The notes: generated by a model not told the origin, from the sequence alone. 64,000 bases of DNA from Theropithecus gelada (GCF_003255815.1 NC_037669.1:129557215-129621214); one strand, 5' to 3'. Counted from the first letter of the stretch, positions 1 through 12,549 are shown. Numbers and translations are program-made.

Positions 1-1068
1 GACATAAAGGAGAAATTGACAAATACAACATCACATTAGAAATTTGAATAAAGCCTTCTCAAAAACTGAAAAATAAAGCTAAGAATCTGCACAAAGATAG
101 TTTGGACAAAGTAAATTAAGAATTGGACTTGACACGTGTAAAACACTGCAATCAACTGCCAAATACACAGTCTCTGAAAAGTACATTAACTAGTTACATT
201 CTAATAAATTAATTTTATGCTGAGATAGCTTCCCTGGGAATATTTTAAAATATTTGTTTTCTCAGAGATTAACAAAAGGACAAAATAATTCTTCAAATTG
301 TATTAATCCAGATTACATTTAAAACCAATACCTATCAAGGATATTACAAGGAAACATTAAAGACTAATATGTCTCGTGAATATGAGATAATCCACTTAAA
401 ATGTAGTAAAATAGAGCCAATAATATAAGATAAAAAACATATGCATATAGGATAAAAAACACAATTATTATGTGAATATTCCAGGAATACAAGCTCCATG
501 TTTATTATAATTACATTCAATTATAATAAACATATTATTAAATGCAGATATGTTATTTATCAAATTTTAATGGTTGTGAACTTCCTAAATATGATCAAAA
601 ATATGCAGAAATATTCTAAACAAACATATTTAATGGGAAAACACTAAAGTCTTTTCTGCTGTGTTTTTTAAAAAAGTCAGGGATGTCTTTTATCACTCCT
701 TTTATTCAACAATGCACTGTAGATTCTTGTGCAAAATACAAAAGAAATTATAAGATTAATGTGAAAGAAACAAAATCAATTACTTGACAGCCTTATTGGA
801 TTTGTCGAAAATACATATTTGTGTATTTTGCACAAGAACATACATACATACAGACATAAGGAAAGTCACGATAATGAGGAAATCATAAGAAAAACTTGCA
901 ATAAAGAATTAGAAAATAAAATTTTAAGTTATTGCATTTACAATAGCATCAAAGGCATTAAGTATCTAAAATATATCTATAAAAGTATATGCAAGATTTC
1001 TGCAACTTTTTACTGAGAAATATAAATGATGAACAAAGGTATAAAAATAGCCAAGACACAGAGAGAGT
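1..1068. other. AT-rich DNA, no gene seen
   Basis: No coding region or recognisable repeat. It holds one short perfect hairpin (498-533) and frequent A/T runs. The 65-codon frame starting at 819 has no signature and is taken as chance. Confidence 0.6.
498..533. repeat. short perfect inverted repeat
   Basis: Two 15-base arms (ATGTTTATTATAATT and its exact reverse complement) flank a 6-base loop. It is very AT-rich, so it could be chance or a remnant of a small DNA element. Confidence 0.7.
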
Positions 1069-1078
1069 ATATACACAG

Positions 1079-1105
1079 AGAGAGAGAGAGAGGGGGAGAG
1101 AGAGA
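1079..1105. repeat. (GA)n microsatellite
   Basis: A run of AG dinucleotides with a short G interruption, directly next to the broken edge of an Alu fragment. Confidence 0.9.
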
Positions 1106-1110
1106 TTCTG

Positions 1111-1195
1111 CCTCCTGGGTTCAAGAGATTCTCCTGCCTCAGCCTCCCTAGTAGTTATAGGTGAGTGCCATCGCGCCTAGCAATTGTGTGTATGT

Positions 1196-1235
<40 letters not shown>

Positions 1236-1343
1236 AGTAGAGATGGTTTTTCAGGCTGGTCACGAACTCCTGACGTTAAATGATCCACCTACCTTGGCCT
1301 CCCAATGTGCTGGGATGACAGGCATGATCCACCATGCTCAGCC
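1111..1343 (-). mobile_element. Alu fragment interrupted by (TG)n
   Basis: Read on the minus strand it starts with the Alu left-monomer head, decayed (GGCTGAGCATGGTGGATCA), and runs through the left-monomer promoter region. The middle, where 'taatttttgtattt' would be expected, is replaced by about 48 bases of TG/TA repeat. The right end stops abruptly next to the GA run with no A-tail, so the 3' part is missing. The divergence suggests an AluS or older copy. Confidence 0.85.
1185..1233. repeat. (TG)n microsatellite inside Alu
   Basis: TG dinucleotides with a few TATG interruptions. It sits at the position of the Alu A-rich linker, a usual seed for microsatellite growth. Confidence 0.9.
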
Positions 1344-1759
1344 AAGACAATCCTGAGAGCAAAGCTGGAGAATTTACTCTAATGGGTATAAAAATCAGAT
1401 ATTTTATATAATGAAGAAAGTAGGATATTTGTGCAAAATAAAACACAAACCAATGTTATAGAATAAAAATCAAGTAGCGCATACATATATAAATATTTAT
1501 AACAAAATATAGAACTTCACAGAATTATGGAAATATTGGCCTTTTCAATAACTAATTGTAGGAGAATTATCTTTCTCCTACGAAGGAAAAAAATGTTGGT
1601 TTATACCTAACATGATACATGTTATTTCCAAAGAGGCGAGGATTCTAAATGTGGAAGGTAAAATGAAATCTTCTATGATATATAATACCTTCATTATAAT
1701 AAAGGAGATAAAAGTGTCTAAAACAGTATATGAACTGTTTAAACAATTAACGAAATAAT
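1344..1759. other. AT-rich DNA, nothing recognised
   Basis: No gene or repeat recognised. It could be the decayed upstream part of the L1 that follows. Confidence 0.5.
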
Positions 1760-2500
1760 TGTTAAATTGAATTTTAAGACTAAGCCTTTCTCAACAAATT
1801 TTATCACTAAGAGAGTTAAAGTACAAAATAGACAGTGGGAAAAGATATTTGCAGTACATTTTTCTAAAGAACAACTTATATCCAGATTTTATAGAAATAA
1901 ATTCCTACAAGTCATTACAAAAAATTAAAAATGGGAAAAGTACTACTAAAGATTAAGCACTTAATAGAAGATATGCGATAAATAATATAAAAGATTTCTA
2001 AATTTTATTAGACATCAGGGAAATACAAATGAAAAACAGAATTAAACATCATTGTACTCTGGCAAGAATTGCTAAAATACAAAGACTTGACATTTTGAAT
2101 TCAGATACAATGTAAATAAGAGTAAATTTTGAAAACTGTTGAGTCGTATCAACTAAAGCTGGATGTTAGATATACTCTATGACCAAACATTTCTCTTGCT
2201 CAATGGAAATGTTTACACATGTGCGCTAAAAGACACATACAAAAATATTTCTGACTACACAATTCATAATAGCTCAAACTCGTAACAATACAAAGTCAAA
2301 GTTGCATGACTAAATATGTTATGTTTGTGCAATGGAACACTGTAGAGCAAAGAAAAATAATAAATTTGCTGTATGTAACAGGATGGGAAGATCTCACAAA
2401 CATAAAATTGAGAACAAAATAGACACAAAAAAGTACCTGCCGTAAGATTCCATAAAAATTGCTTATTTTAAAATATTTAAAAATAAGCAAAACTAATCTA
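1760..2500 (+). mobile_element. old L1 fragment, ORF2 end and 3' region
   Basis: The phrases 'gggaaaagatatttgcag', 'acttatatccagattttata', 'gaaatacaaatgaaaaac' and 'acacaattcataatagctc' follow the order of the C-terminal ORF2 region and 3' part of mammalian L1 in sense direction. Many substitutions and stops show an old L1M-type copy with no coding capacity. The edges are approximate. Confidence 0.7.
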
Positions 2501-3578
2501 TAATGTTTTAAATCAAGACTATGTTTATCTTCAGAAAAAATGTTACTGGTTATTGACTGTAGGGTATACGAGGGGCTTCTGGATTGCTAAAGATCTTTTT
2601 CTTCACATGGATAACAATTATATAGAAGTGCTCAAATTGTGCAAATTCATTAAGCCATAAAGTTATACTTTTCAAATTTTCACATTGCTCTAGGTTTGGT
2701 ATATTTCAACAAATTTTGCTATACAAGTAGATATGTTACTAAAACATGAATCGAATAGCCAATTATCTTTGAATATGTACAAATTTATGATAGATAATAC
2801 CTACGAGTGCTTCTTGAAGAAAATTGGTTAACAATAATTATCCAGTCAGTTATGGAGAGGACAAAGGCAAAGGTCTCAGGAATGAGATATGTGGAAAAAA
2901 AAAAAAAATTGTGAGATTTAGGTTCACTTAAATATGAGAACAGTGATAAAAATTAGAATTAAAGTTAGAAAATCTAATTGAATATAATAGATTTATAATA
3001 TACAAATTACACTGTAGTTTTCAAAGATCAGAAGCTGATAAAGAGCATATACAGAAAGAAGTATGAGATTACTAATATCCTCACCTTTCAAAGAAAAAAG
3101 GCAATAGTTGTAAAGTCATTGTTTATAATGAACCATGGGATTACAAAACATCATTATCATTCAAATCTACTTTTCATAAGCATTTTCTTTAACTATAGAG
3201 AGATTTCTAAAGATACAGGAAGACTGAATTCTAAAAGGAAATTTGGGGTAGTACAATTTGATGTGCAAAAGAATTCTTGGAGCAGATGTATGACGAATCA
3301 AAGAATAGATTCTTCAGGTGCTTTCATTGGTATTTATATGCTTATCTGCTTAAATTACATTGGTGATTATGGATATTTTACCATTTCAAACACCAAATTG
3401 ATAAATCCCTCTGCATTTGGTGTATGTTTGAAAATAAAACTAATTAGCCTCTTTCTTAACAATGAAAACAGATATAGATAAGTTATGCCACTTGTTCAAA
3501 ATCAGAATACAACACAGATTGAATTAACGTTATAAATTTTATTTCCACGGGTCACCTGAAGCATTTATAATTAGGATC
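2501..3578. other. AT-rich DNA, nothing recognised
   Basis: A 120-codon frame (3119-3481, +) lies here. It has no domain, biased composition or recognisable relative, and is treated as chance. An A-run lies near 2896-2909. Confidence 0.5.
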
Positions 3579-3881
3579 TTTTTTTTTTTTTTTTTTTTTT
3601 GACAAGAGTCTCGCTTTGTTGCCTAGGCTGGAGTGCAATGGCGCCATCTGGGCTCATTGCAACGTTCGTCTCCCAGGTTCAAGCAATTCTCTGGCCTCAG
3701 TCTCCTGAGTAGCTGGGACTATAGGCATCCGCCACTGCGCCTGGCTAATTTTTGTACCTTTAGTAGAGATGGGGTTTTGCCACGTTGACCAGGTTGGTCT
3801 CAAACTCCTGCTCTCAGGCGATCCACCAGTCTCAGCCTCCCAAAGTGCTGGGATTACAGGCATGAATCATCGCGCCTGGCC
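3579..3881 (-). mobile_element. Alu (AluS-like), full length
   Basis: A T-run followed by the reversed Alu right monomer, a middle A-rich linker and the left monomer ending 'cgcgcctggcc'. Both ends are present. A 7-base core direct repeat, AATTAGG (3569-3575 and 3884-3890), is the likely target-site duplication. The diagnostic positions and number of CpG losses fit an AluS copy. Confidence 0.95.
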
Positions 3882-4788
3882 TCAATTAGGGTTTTCTATT
3901 GAGGCAAGAATTCTTGTAAAAGTTATTTGCTTAAGGACCCCTCATCAGAGAGACAGGGAGAAACAAAAATTGAAAAAGCCAAATAAGGTAGTTAAAGAGA
4001 ACTAAGCATGGATGTAGTCCCAGTTGAATAAATTAACTTCAACTTGGTTCTATAGAGAGATCTGAAGCATAAGTTGCACTACAGAGTTGCACGCGCCCCT
4101 TTCCCCTGAGGCAAGGATGCCACCCTTTTGTACACTGAGATGGTTAGTTATGGGGTGCTCCCTCTCTGGTGGGTGGGATACAACCTTCTGGGGAAGGGGT
4201 CTCCCATTGGCTAAGAACAATTCTCTAGAGGAGGAGGTCATTAGAAGGCAACCCTCACAACTAGAGAATGAGTATCCCAATCAGGTAAAGGAGATTGTGG
4301 GAGAACACCAAATAGTTGCAGTATGGTGGCATTCTAGTTGCAGCTGGAGTCATTACATAAAATGTCGAGTAAAAGTAAATGCTGGAATCATTAGCTTGTA
4401 TGCATCAGTATTCTTAAGTTAAATCAATCCACTATTATCTCCTCCAGCATATTACAATCTTCCCAAAATGCAGAGATCAGAAGTATGACAAATACAAGGT
4501 AATTTCATCTGACTTCCATTAATTCATGGCAAAATTTTTTTCTACTACTTTAGCTTCATGAGAATGTTTCCATTCTTACTGCAAAGAGTGTTCTCCATGT
4601 ACAAGTACTCTGTAAATTCTCTACTACTTTCCTCCTTTTTTTTTTGTGGCGGGGAGAAAGTGGTACTGTCCTCTTAGTTCTCATCCACCCTTGTGTCTCA
4701 CCCACCCTTGTGTCTTCTCATTTGTCTCCACAATGGCTTTTCTCTGTTAGATCTTCAGTATTCATTTTGTTTTTTACTCCTTTTGGAA
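3882..4788. other. unassigned, moderately GC-richer stretch
   Basis: From about 4080 to 4320 the base composition rises and frames of 76 and 111 codons occur on opposite strands. I see no domain or family. It may be an old LTR or unique sequence. Confidence 0.4.
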
Positions 4789-4789
4789 T

Positions 4790-4832
<43 letters not shown>

Positions 4833-4834
4833 TG
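4789..4834. repeat. (TTTA)n microsatellite
   Basis: About 11 tandem TTTA units, almost uninterrupted. The tyrosine/leucine/isoleucine-rich frame over it is an artefact. Confidence 0.95.
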
Positions 4835-6927
4835 TTTATCTATGTGTTCAAACTCTCCTAATTCAGCTATAATTTTCTTTAAATGTATCCTCTTATTTTA
4901 TTGCCAATCCTTTAGGAATAATCAGCATTTCTGTTTCTTCAGTTTCTTCATTCTGCTTTCTACCCTTAACCCCACAACTATTGAAATCTACATAGTTTTA
5001 AAAACATCCATTATCCCCAAAATATGAAACCAGTTGCCTTGTTCATCCTTTTCCAGTTTTTTTATAGTTTCACCACACGCTCTTTGTAAAAATCTTCTCT
5101 TGTTCTGGATCCTAGAACATTGTAGCACCCAAGAGCTTTACTTCTTTTGTTTATTTATGTGCTTATGTTTTTCTCATACCTCAAACGACTATGTTTTGTT
5201 TTCTTACATTCTCTCTGTATATGTTTTTCCTTTCAGTTGTTCATTATTACATTTATTGCATTTATTTATCACTATAGTCATCTTATTTTCCTAAACTCTT
5301 ATGTAGTATTTCAAAGATTCTTCAGTAAACTTTTATCTGGAAAACTTAATAAAGCTTCAAACAATTCTAAAATAAAGTATTTTAATCTCTGTGTGCAAGT
5401 GTGGGGTTTCTTCTCTCTTTGTCTTTCTTTTTCTCTTTTCTTGTCACACAAGGTAACCTAAGAGACATATTTGGGAGATACTTAAATCATTCATCACTTT
5501 ATCATTTAAATTTAGCTTCATTCTGAATTATATTATGTCTACTTAAATCATGCTTATTTAGTGCTTGTGAATGTTATCTGAATTTTTATTATAACAAGAA
5601 TAATGAGTATCTTTTAAAATCACTATTATTTTCACAGTAATGATGCAAAAAAATACTGATAACCAGAAAAATGAAAAGACATTTCCTGACTGATTTCTTA
5701 CATTCATTCTTTTCTAAAGTTGGTGATTGTACTTAAAAGTTAAAATTAGCACCAAGAAATGTTTCATAATTGTCTTTTAATTACAGACTAGATTTCAGAT
5801 GATTAACTGTATGCAATTTATACATAAAATGTCTCATAATTTCAGTGTATGTTCATCTCTCAAAAATAAATTTAATAGCTATTTTGTAATAGTAAAATTA
5901 GAAAAATATATGTTTCAAATTAAAGTCACAGTTAACAAAATAGTAAGAAGTTTGTATGGGATAATTGTAATACCCACAATTCTTGTAATTATTGTAATTC
6001 TCTTAATACTTGTAATTCTTAAGGAATATGTATCTGTCCTAGGGGAAAACATTTTGTGTATTACTTTTTTAGAAACCTTATATGTAATCATGAATACAAA
6101 TTTCTGACTCTTCTACTCTAGAAAATATATTCTAAGATATTAAATTTGCATCTGATTTAATGTCAACAACTGCATTCTTTCTAATCCTCCAAGAAAGAGA
6201 ATATTTAAATATATCCTTTCAGTTCATCAACCAAAATTTAGTGGGTGATAAGATATAATTAATAATAACATTCATTAAAATTCAGATTTTATTTTTAAAA
6301 TTTCTAATATGATTGCATCAGTACATACATTCCAAATTATTTCATTTTATTAAACCAAAATAGGTAACACAAAATAAATTTTTATTTCCCTAAAACATTT
6401 TATAGTTAATAAGTTTTTAAATATGAAGTAATATTTCACTATTCTCAGCTTTATTTGTATAAGTATAAATTTAAAAATCTGTAATATTATAATATAGTAA
6501 AGCTCATAATAAACTTGTATAATAATAAGCTTTGTATTATAATAAAACTTTAATAAAATAATTTAAAATGTATTTGTTACTTTCATATTCCTGAACACAC
6601 AAAACATCTGACAAGTTTATTTCCCTTGTATCTTTTAGGAAAATTAGTGACAAAAGTTTCTGTAATAATCTTAAAATATCAAATAGAGATAATAGTATCC
6701 CCTAAACAAAAATATTTGATAGAATGCATGTTTGTTCAATTCATGAAAAAATATGGATGTGGAAACCAGCTGGGGGGAAGCAATTTTTGTTTGGAAAATA
6801 CGTAATTTTCTCTCTTTTTCTTAGAAGCTAAGGTTTATTCCCATTTTATTTATTAAAAAATATGAACACATCTTATTATAGCAATGGGGTTTATGTTCAC
6901 CACTGATTGACTTAAAGAATAATTACT
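4835..6927. other. AT-rich DNA, nothing recognised
   Basis: Long AT-rich stretch. Frames of 86 to 104 codons are hydrophobic because of T-rich composition and show no family signature. No repeat could be named with confidence. Confidence 0.5.
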
Positions 6928-7245
6928 GGCAGGGTATGATGTCTCATGCCTGTAATCCCAGTGCTTTGAGATGCCAAGGTGAGAGGATCGCTTGACTCCA
7001 GGAGTTTGAGACCAGCCTGGGTAGCATGGGTAGTATAACGAGACCCCAACTTTACAGAAAATTTTTCAAAAAATTAGCCACGCATAGTGGCACATGCCTG
7101 TAGTCCTAGCTACTCAGGTGGCTGATGTGGGACAACTGGTTGAGCCCAGGAGTTTAGGACTGCAGTGAGCCATGATCACACCACTGCACTCCAGGCTGGT
7201 TGACAGTAAAAGACCTCATCTCTTTAAAATAAATTAATTTTTTTA
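6928..7245 (+). mobile_element. Alu, old AluJ type
   Basis: A full dimeric Alu with many substitutions. The left monomer carries 'gaggatcgcttgactccagg', the AluJ-type reading at this position, and the right monomer ends in 'cactgcactccaggctgg'. The tail is an A/T mixture rather than pure A. A degenerate flanking repeat around 'aataattact' may be the target duplication. Confidence 0.9.
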
Positions 7246-7862
7246 ATAACTATTCTATGCTGATCAAGAAAGTAAACTTTTACTCTGCACTGTCATCTGA
7301 TCAAGGTTGAAAAATTACTCAAATCTTGTCCTAAGAGGCTTAAATATGTCCAAGTCAATTGTACTCAAGAGAGTTTGAGGCCACATCCTTCTACTTTAGT
7401 CCCCTGTATTCAAAATGCAAGGTCTTTTATCCCTCTTTTTCCATTCCTGCCTTTCCAGTCCAAGTCGACCCTTTGTTAATATTAACATCTATTCCATCAG
7501 GCCAAATAGCATTTGTTTAATAGGTACTCCATAGTGACACATAGATGAATATTGATATGTAAATGGAAAACTTGCATTCAATCTCTCATGTATTTTATGT
7601 TATGAAATTTTTCAAATGATTTCAAATAATTGGGAAGTTCCTTGCCTAGGGAACTGAAAGTATCAAGACATTTGGATGCATATTGATACTGATTGAGACA
7701 TAAAATATTAGTTATTACCCATAGTCATGTCTAATTTTATTTTGCTCCATTATGACTGCTAGTAGAATATCGACAGTTTTTGAAGTTCTTGTATTCTTAT
7801 ATTGAATTCAAGGAATCTTTTATAACAAGTAATTGTTGCTATTTTTTCCTTTGTTTTCATTT
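7246..7862. other. AT-rich DNA, nothing recognised
   Basis: No gene or repeat recognised between the AluJ and the next Alu fragment. Confidence 0.5.
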
Positions 7863-7931
7863 CTTTTTTTTTTTGTTTTTTTCTGAGACAAAGTCTTGCT
7901 CTGTTGCCCAGGTTGGAGTGCAGTCGTGTGA
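7863..7931 (-). mobile_element. 5'-truncated Alu fragment
   Basis: A T-rich tail followed by about 50 bases of the reversed Alu right-monomer end ('gagacaaagtcttgctctgt', 'cccaggttggagtgcag'), then an abrupt stop. This is only the 3' end of an Alu, at the edge of the L1 that follows. Confidence 0.85.
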
Positions 7932-9159
7932 TTTCTAATGACACGTTGTTAGGTGCATAGTCATTAATAATTGCTATGTCTTTGAGAGCACTAACCCCTC
8001 TTTGTTTCTGATAATTTTCAGTCCTCTGAAGTCATTTTGTTTTCTAAATTAATATAGCTATTCTAGTTGTCTTTTGATTTGCCTTAGCATGGTATATTGC
8101 CACTTTACTTTTAGCCAATCTGAGTCTATTCTTAAAATGGGTTTCTTGCAGACAACATAATATTGGGTCTTTGGGATTTTTTTGTGTGTGTGTGTTATTT
8201 GTTTGTTTGTTTGTTTTTAAATCCAGTCTAACAGTCTCTGTCTTTTACTTGGTACAATTTGATCATTCATATTTAAATATTTAAAACAATTCGTGATATA
8301 GTAGGACTATTATCATGTTTGTAACTGTTTTATATTATACTGTTTTTTCTTCTCTTTTTCTGAATTCTCTAATTTTAATTAAGAATATTTTGATTATATT
8401 TTATCTTCTCTTGTAACATATTAACTATACATATCTTAAAACAAATGAATGTTGAGCTACAGTTTGCAACAATGCATTTTTAACTAATCAAGTTTACCTC
8501 AATAACACTATATCATTTCATGTGTACATAGTACAGGTATCTTATAACTGAGTATTCTCAATTTCTGTCTTTTACCTCATGACATTGCTGTCATTGATTT
8601 CACTTATTAATGTATCATAATCACCCAATATACTGTTATTATCTTAAACAGTTCTCTTTTACATTATGAATAAAAATAACGAAAGATTTAATTTTACCTT
8701 CATCTATTCCTTCTCCAAAACTCTTTCTTTTTAAATTTATATCCAAGTTTCTGACCTATATCATTTATTTTCTCCCAAGTACCTTCTTTTAACAGTTATT
8801 ACAAGGCAATAATGTCTGCTGGTGATGATTTCCCCCAGTTCTTGTTTGTCTAAGAAAGTCTTTATTTCTCCTTCACTTTTGAAAAGTAATTTTGCTGGAT
8901 TCAAGAATACTACTTTTTTTTTTCCTTTCAACACTTTCTGTAGTCCATTCCATTCTTCTTGCCTACCTAGTTTATGAGAAGAAGTCTGATATATAATTGT
9001 ATCTTTGTTCCACTATGGGTAAGGTATATTCATTTCCTAGCTCCTTTGAAGATATTTCTCTTTCTATTTGCTTTTCTTCAGTTTGAATATAATACGTCTA
9101 GGTGTAATTTTTTATTATTCTGCTAAATGTTCTCTAAGCTTCCAGTAAGTAGGTTTGTT

Positions 9160-9190
<31 letters not shown>

Positions 9191-9680
9191 CCTTGGCTTT
9201 GTTTTTCGTTTTTTGGTGTCTGTCAGTTTTGGAATGTTCTCAGCCATTATTACTTCAAATAATTATTTTATTCTGTCCTTTATTTCTCTTCTCTTTTGCC
9301 AATTAAGATACGTTACTTTTTATAATTATCCCACAGATCATGAATACTATGTTCTGTTTTAATGTTGTTATTATTATTTTCTCTTGCATTTACATTTTGG
9401 AAATTTCTTTAAGCTCACTGATTCTTTTCTGGGCTGTACTAGTCTTTTGATGATCCCATCAATGAAGTCCTTTATTTCTGCTACAGTGTTTTGACTTCTA
9501 GCACTTCATTTTGCTTCTTTCTTAGAGTTTCCATCTCTCTGCTTACATAAACCATTTGTTTTTAAATATTCTTTCTCACTCTAACACTAGCTAATTTAGC
9601 CTCCAGGAATTTGTCAAAATTACTACTTATATATCTCTGAATCCAGCATCTTCAGCTCCAGGTCAGTAGATCTGCAATGT
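7932..9680 (-). mobile_element. old L1 (L1M-type), ORF2 start to 5' region
   Basis: The plus strand reads as the complement of L1. First come ORF2 N-terminal landmarks ('gggtttcttgcagacaacat', 'agtctctgtcttttacttgg'). Further right comes the older-L1 5' portion ('ttttgctggattcaagaata', 'cattattacttcaaataatt', 'agctcactgattcttttctg'). The order fits a minus-strand copy with its 5' side to the right. It is heavily decayed and carries simple-repeat expansions at 8192-8216 and 9157-9188. No frame is intact. Confidence 0.8.
9157..9188. repeat. (TTTTG)n microsatellite
   Basis: About six TTTTG units inside the L1 relic. Confidence 0.85.
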
Positions 9681-10390
9681 GTTTATCTAGATTTATCTGT
9701 CCTCTCACACTTCAGGGTGCTAGACTGCTCTGCAAACTCAGCTCTGTTGAGTTCAAAAATAGCTGTTGATTTTAGGTTTTTTTTTTTTTTTTTTACCTTT
9801 TTTCTTGCTGCAAGGAATGGAGTAATGACTTCAAAGCTCATTACATGTTGGAGCTTATAATTACTTTCAGATGACATGCTTAAAACTGTAAGAAATTTAA
9901 ATGTCTTAGAACTGATAAAAGAGTTTATATAGTATCGGATTGCACAACAAAAAATGTAAACAAATAGTTTATTAGTTAAGAAGTGTTTGGACTCAAAAAT
10001 AGAAAAATTCTTGATTCTACCTAGCATAAAGATATGGAAACTTAGTATTTCATATGGCAAGAAATTCACAGGTAGAAGGTGCCTTGAGTTTAATACAGTT
10101 CACATTCTGGCTCTATTTCCCAATGAGTTCCTTGATCGACCTTACTCTAGGCTAAATGTTTCATGCTTGGGTTGATAACAAGATGGTGGCAGAAGTTTCC
10201 AAAACTTGTACCATACAAAGCAATAATCTTAAAAAGAAGCATGCAGTTGGCTTTTTTTTGATCATGTTTATTTTGCCTAAGTTTAGAGGGTTAAAGAATT
10301 GTTTTAAGTAAGATGGGAAAAAATCCAAAGACTTGAACAAGTTGTAGGTTGTGGAAAATTAATTGTAAAAGAGATCCTGCATGTGAACAT
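9681..10390. other. unassigned DNA
   Basis: Contains an 18-base T-run near 9777 and a 128-codon minus-strand frame crossing it, which I take as chance. It could include decayed L1 5' sequence on the left and retroviral leader on the right; neither is shown. Confidence 0.45.
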
Positions 10391-11734
10391 ATTGGATAAA
10401 GTTAAAAGGGAAAGCATGACCTTACCAAACTACAAGATGCTAGCAGTCAAGGCCTTCATCAAGGACAAGAAGGAAAGCCCTTAATGAGTCAACAGTGGTG
10501 GGAGAACCATTCCAAAGTAGTGCTGGCACCCATCTAAGGTCAAAGATGTCTGACAAATTAAGATGGGACCCTGGATGCCCCTAGAGACCGCAGACAAGAC
10601 ACAGAGTTTTTCCAGAGAGATGCCCCAGGTAACAATTTGGGTAATCTAATAAGCCCTCCATTTTTCAAAGTCCTCTTCTCTCTTCCAGACTATTATGGGC
10701 AACTATCCATTCCACCTTATTCCCTATGTGGCTTCATCCTGAACCACTGGAATCCATTTGACCTTGACAATATAAGGAAAAAAAAATGATGTGTTACTGC
10801 AATACCGTTGAACAGTCACAAATATCAGTTGAACAGTCACAAACAATGGGTGGGCAATGGTAGCCTTAATTATAACACTATCCTGCAATTAGACATATTT
10901 TCCAAAAGGCAGGGTAAATTATCAGAAATCCCATATATACAGGCCTTCATTACCCTATTCCAAAATCCAACAATCTGCAAAACTCCCAGAAATGAAAGTC
11001 CCCCAAATGAAAGTCCGAAGTCAGAACTAGATGTTGTAGATGACCTCATTTTACAAGGGCTGTGTGTCTCTTAGGAGGAACAGCAACCACCCCCACAGAA
11101 CCCTTTGCCAAGTGTTCCTGAGGCTCAAACCCAAGAGCAAAAACCAAGAAGCCTGCCAAGTTCCTCTCACATTCAGAGGGAAACACCCTATTCAAGTCCC
11201 CCTTTAGCCCTGCTATCCCTTAGGAAATTAGCAGGAGCTGAGGGGCCAGTCTGAGTGCAGGCCCTCTTCTCTATAACTGACATACAACAATGTAAAGAAA
11301 AGCCAGTAAGGTGTGCTGAGAACCCCAGGAAATTTGCAGATGAGTTCCAAACTTTGACCTTAGCCTTTAGTCTCTCATGGAGAGATGTTCAATTCATTCT
11401 AGCAAACTGTCACACCCCTGGCCCCTTGGAAAATGAATGAAACTTTGAAGTGATTTGCTGGGAAGCAGATGACTTACTTGCCCGAAACCCTCAGGGCAAT
11501 CACCTAGGCCCAGATGCACTCCCTGCTACTGATCCTAATTGGGACTCTGACACCTCCATGGGAATGAACAATGAACTGGGCTTCATTTTTTGAGACTCTC
11601 CTTGGAGAAGTGAAAAAGGGAATAACTAAGGCAGTAAATTGTAATAAGGTAAGGAAGGTTACACAAGTCAAGGAGGAAAATCCAACCATGTTTTATGGCA
11701 GGTTGGAGGAAGCCTTTAAAAATATACTAATCTG

Positions 11735-12019
11735 GGCCAGGTGGGTGGCTCACACCTGTAATCCCAGCACTTTGGGAGACCAAGGCACTCCTCCCGAGGC
11801 CAGGAGTTCGAGACCAGCCTGGCCAACATGATGAAATCCTGTCTGTCCTAAGAACACAGAAATTAGCTGGGCACGGTGACAGGATCCTGTAATCCCAGTG
11901 ATTCGGGGGACTGAGGCTGAAGAATCGTTTGAACCTGGGTGGCAGTGGCAGAGGTTGTAGTGAGCTGAGATTGCACCACTGCACTCCATTCTGGGTGACA
12001 GAGCAAGACTCCATCTCGA

Positions 12020-12020
<1 letters not shown>
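11735..12020 (+). mobile_element. Alu (AluS-like) inserted in the retroviral relic
   Basis: A full dimer from 'ggccaggtgggtggctcac' to 'gagcaagactccatctcg', with scattered substitutions and a small rearrangement in the left monomer where 'gcgggtggatca' would be expected. The A-tail has become a (CA)n run. The retroviral reading resumes after it, so the Alu is younger than the provirus. Confidence 0.93.

Positions 12021-12053
<33 letters not shown>
12021..12053. repeat. (CA)n microsatellite at Alu tail
   Basis: About 16 CA units replacing the Alu A-tail. Frames rich in cysteine/valine on the other strand come from this run. Confidence 0.95.
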
Positions 12054-12055
<2 letters not shown>

Positions 12056-12549
12056 CAACCTGGACACTTCCTCTTCCAAAGGCAAAATATTAATGGCACA
12101 GCATTTTATTCACCAATCCACCATAGACATCAGCTCCAAAAGCTACAGATGGGCAGTAGATTATGATACTTCAAAAACAGTTTCTTGATACCACCTTTAT
12201 GGTGTGTAACAATTGTGACCTGGAGGGAGAAGAAAGAGAACAGAATAAAGAAAAATGGCAAGCCAAAATTATGGTAGCCATCATTGCTGATGTCCTGAAT
12301 GCCCAAAGAGCATCCAAGGGAAACTCAGAGAGCCATAAAGATAATTCCAGCAAAGGATCTCGGTTCAATTGCAAGAAAATTGGGCACTAGGCAAAGGACT
12401 ATACTAAGTCTCCACCAGGCCCCTGCCATCAATGCAAAGGCACCAGTCACAACCCCTTACGCTAGAGAATTGACTGTCCCCACTCCCACTGAGAGGTTCA
12501 GTCAGTCAAAACTCTAGAAGTACAAAAGAAGAAATTAGATGAAGTCTGA

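Larger units (their letters stand above)
10695..12520 (+). pseudogene. broken retroviral gag
   Basis: The remnant once encoded the retroviral structural polyprotein. It opens with M-G-N, the usual acceptor for N-terminal myristate. A 15-base motif (TTGAACAGTCACAAA) is directly repeated near 10809-10842. A capsid-like block spans about 11255-11440, with residues KFADEFQTLTLAF visible, and a further capsid block with KEENPTMFYGRLEEAF lies just before the Alu. After the Alu the frame resumes in capsid C-terminal-like sequence. At 12370-12390 is a zinc-knuckle remnant that keeps one cysteine and the histidine but lacks the outer cysteines and is followed by a stop. At 12424-12450 is a second knuckle with the C-x2-C-x4-H spacing. 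Several frameshifts, internal stops and the Alu make it non-functional. Confidence 0.75.

Noticed and set aside
1185..1233. Tandem repeats as a CRISPR array
   Set aside because: These and the other tandem tracts are simple microsatellites without spacers, in primate nuclear DNA.
3119..3481. 120-codon frame on the plus strand
   Set aside because: No domain, no plausible neighbours, AT-driven composition; consistent with chance in AT-rich DNA.
11727..12099. Overlapping 78- to 111-codon minus-strand frames
   Set aside because: They are translations of the Alu and its CA-repeat tail; frames like these occur in any Alu.
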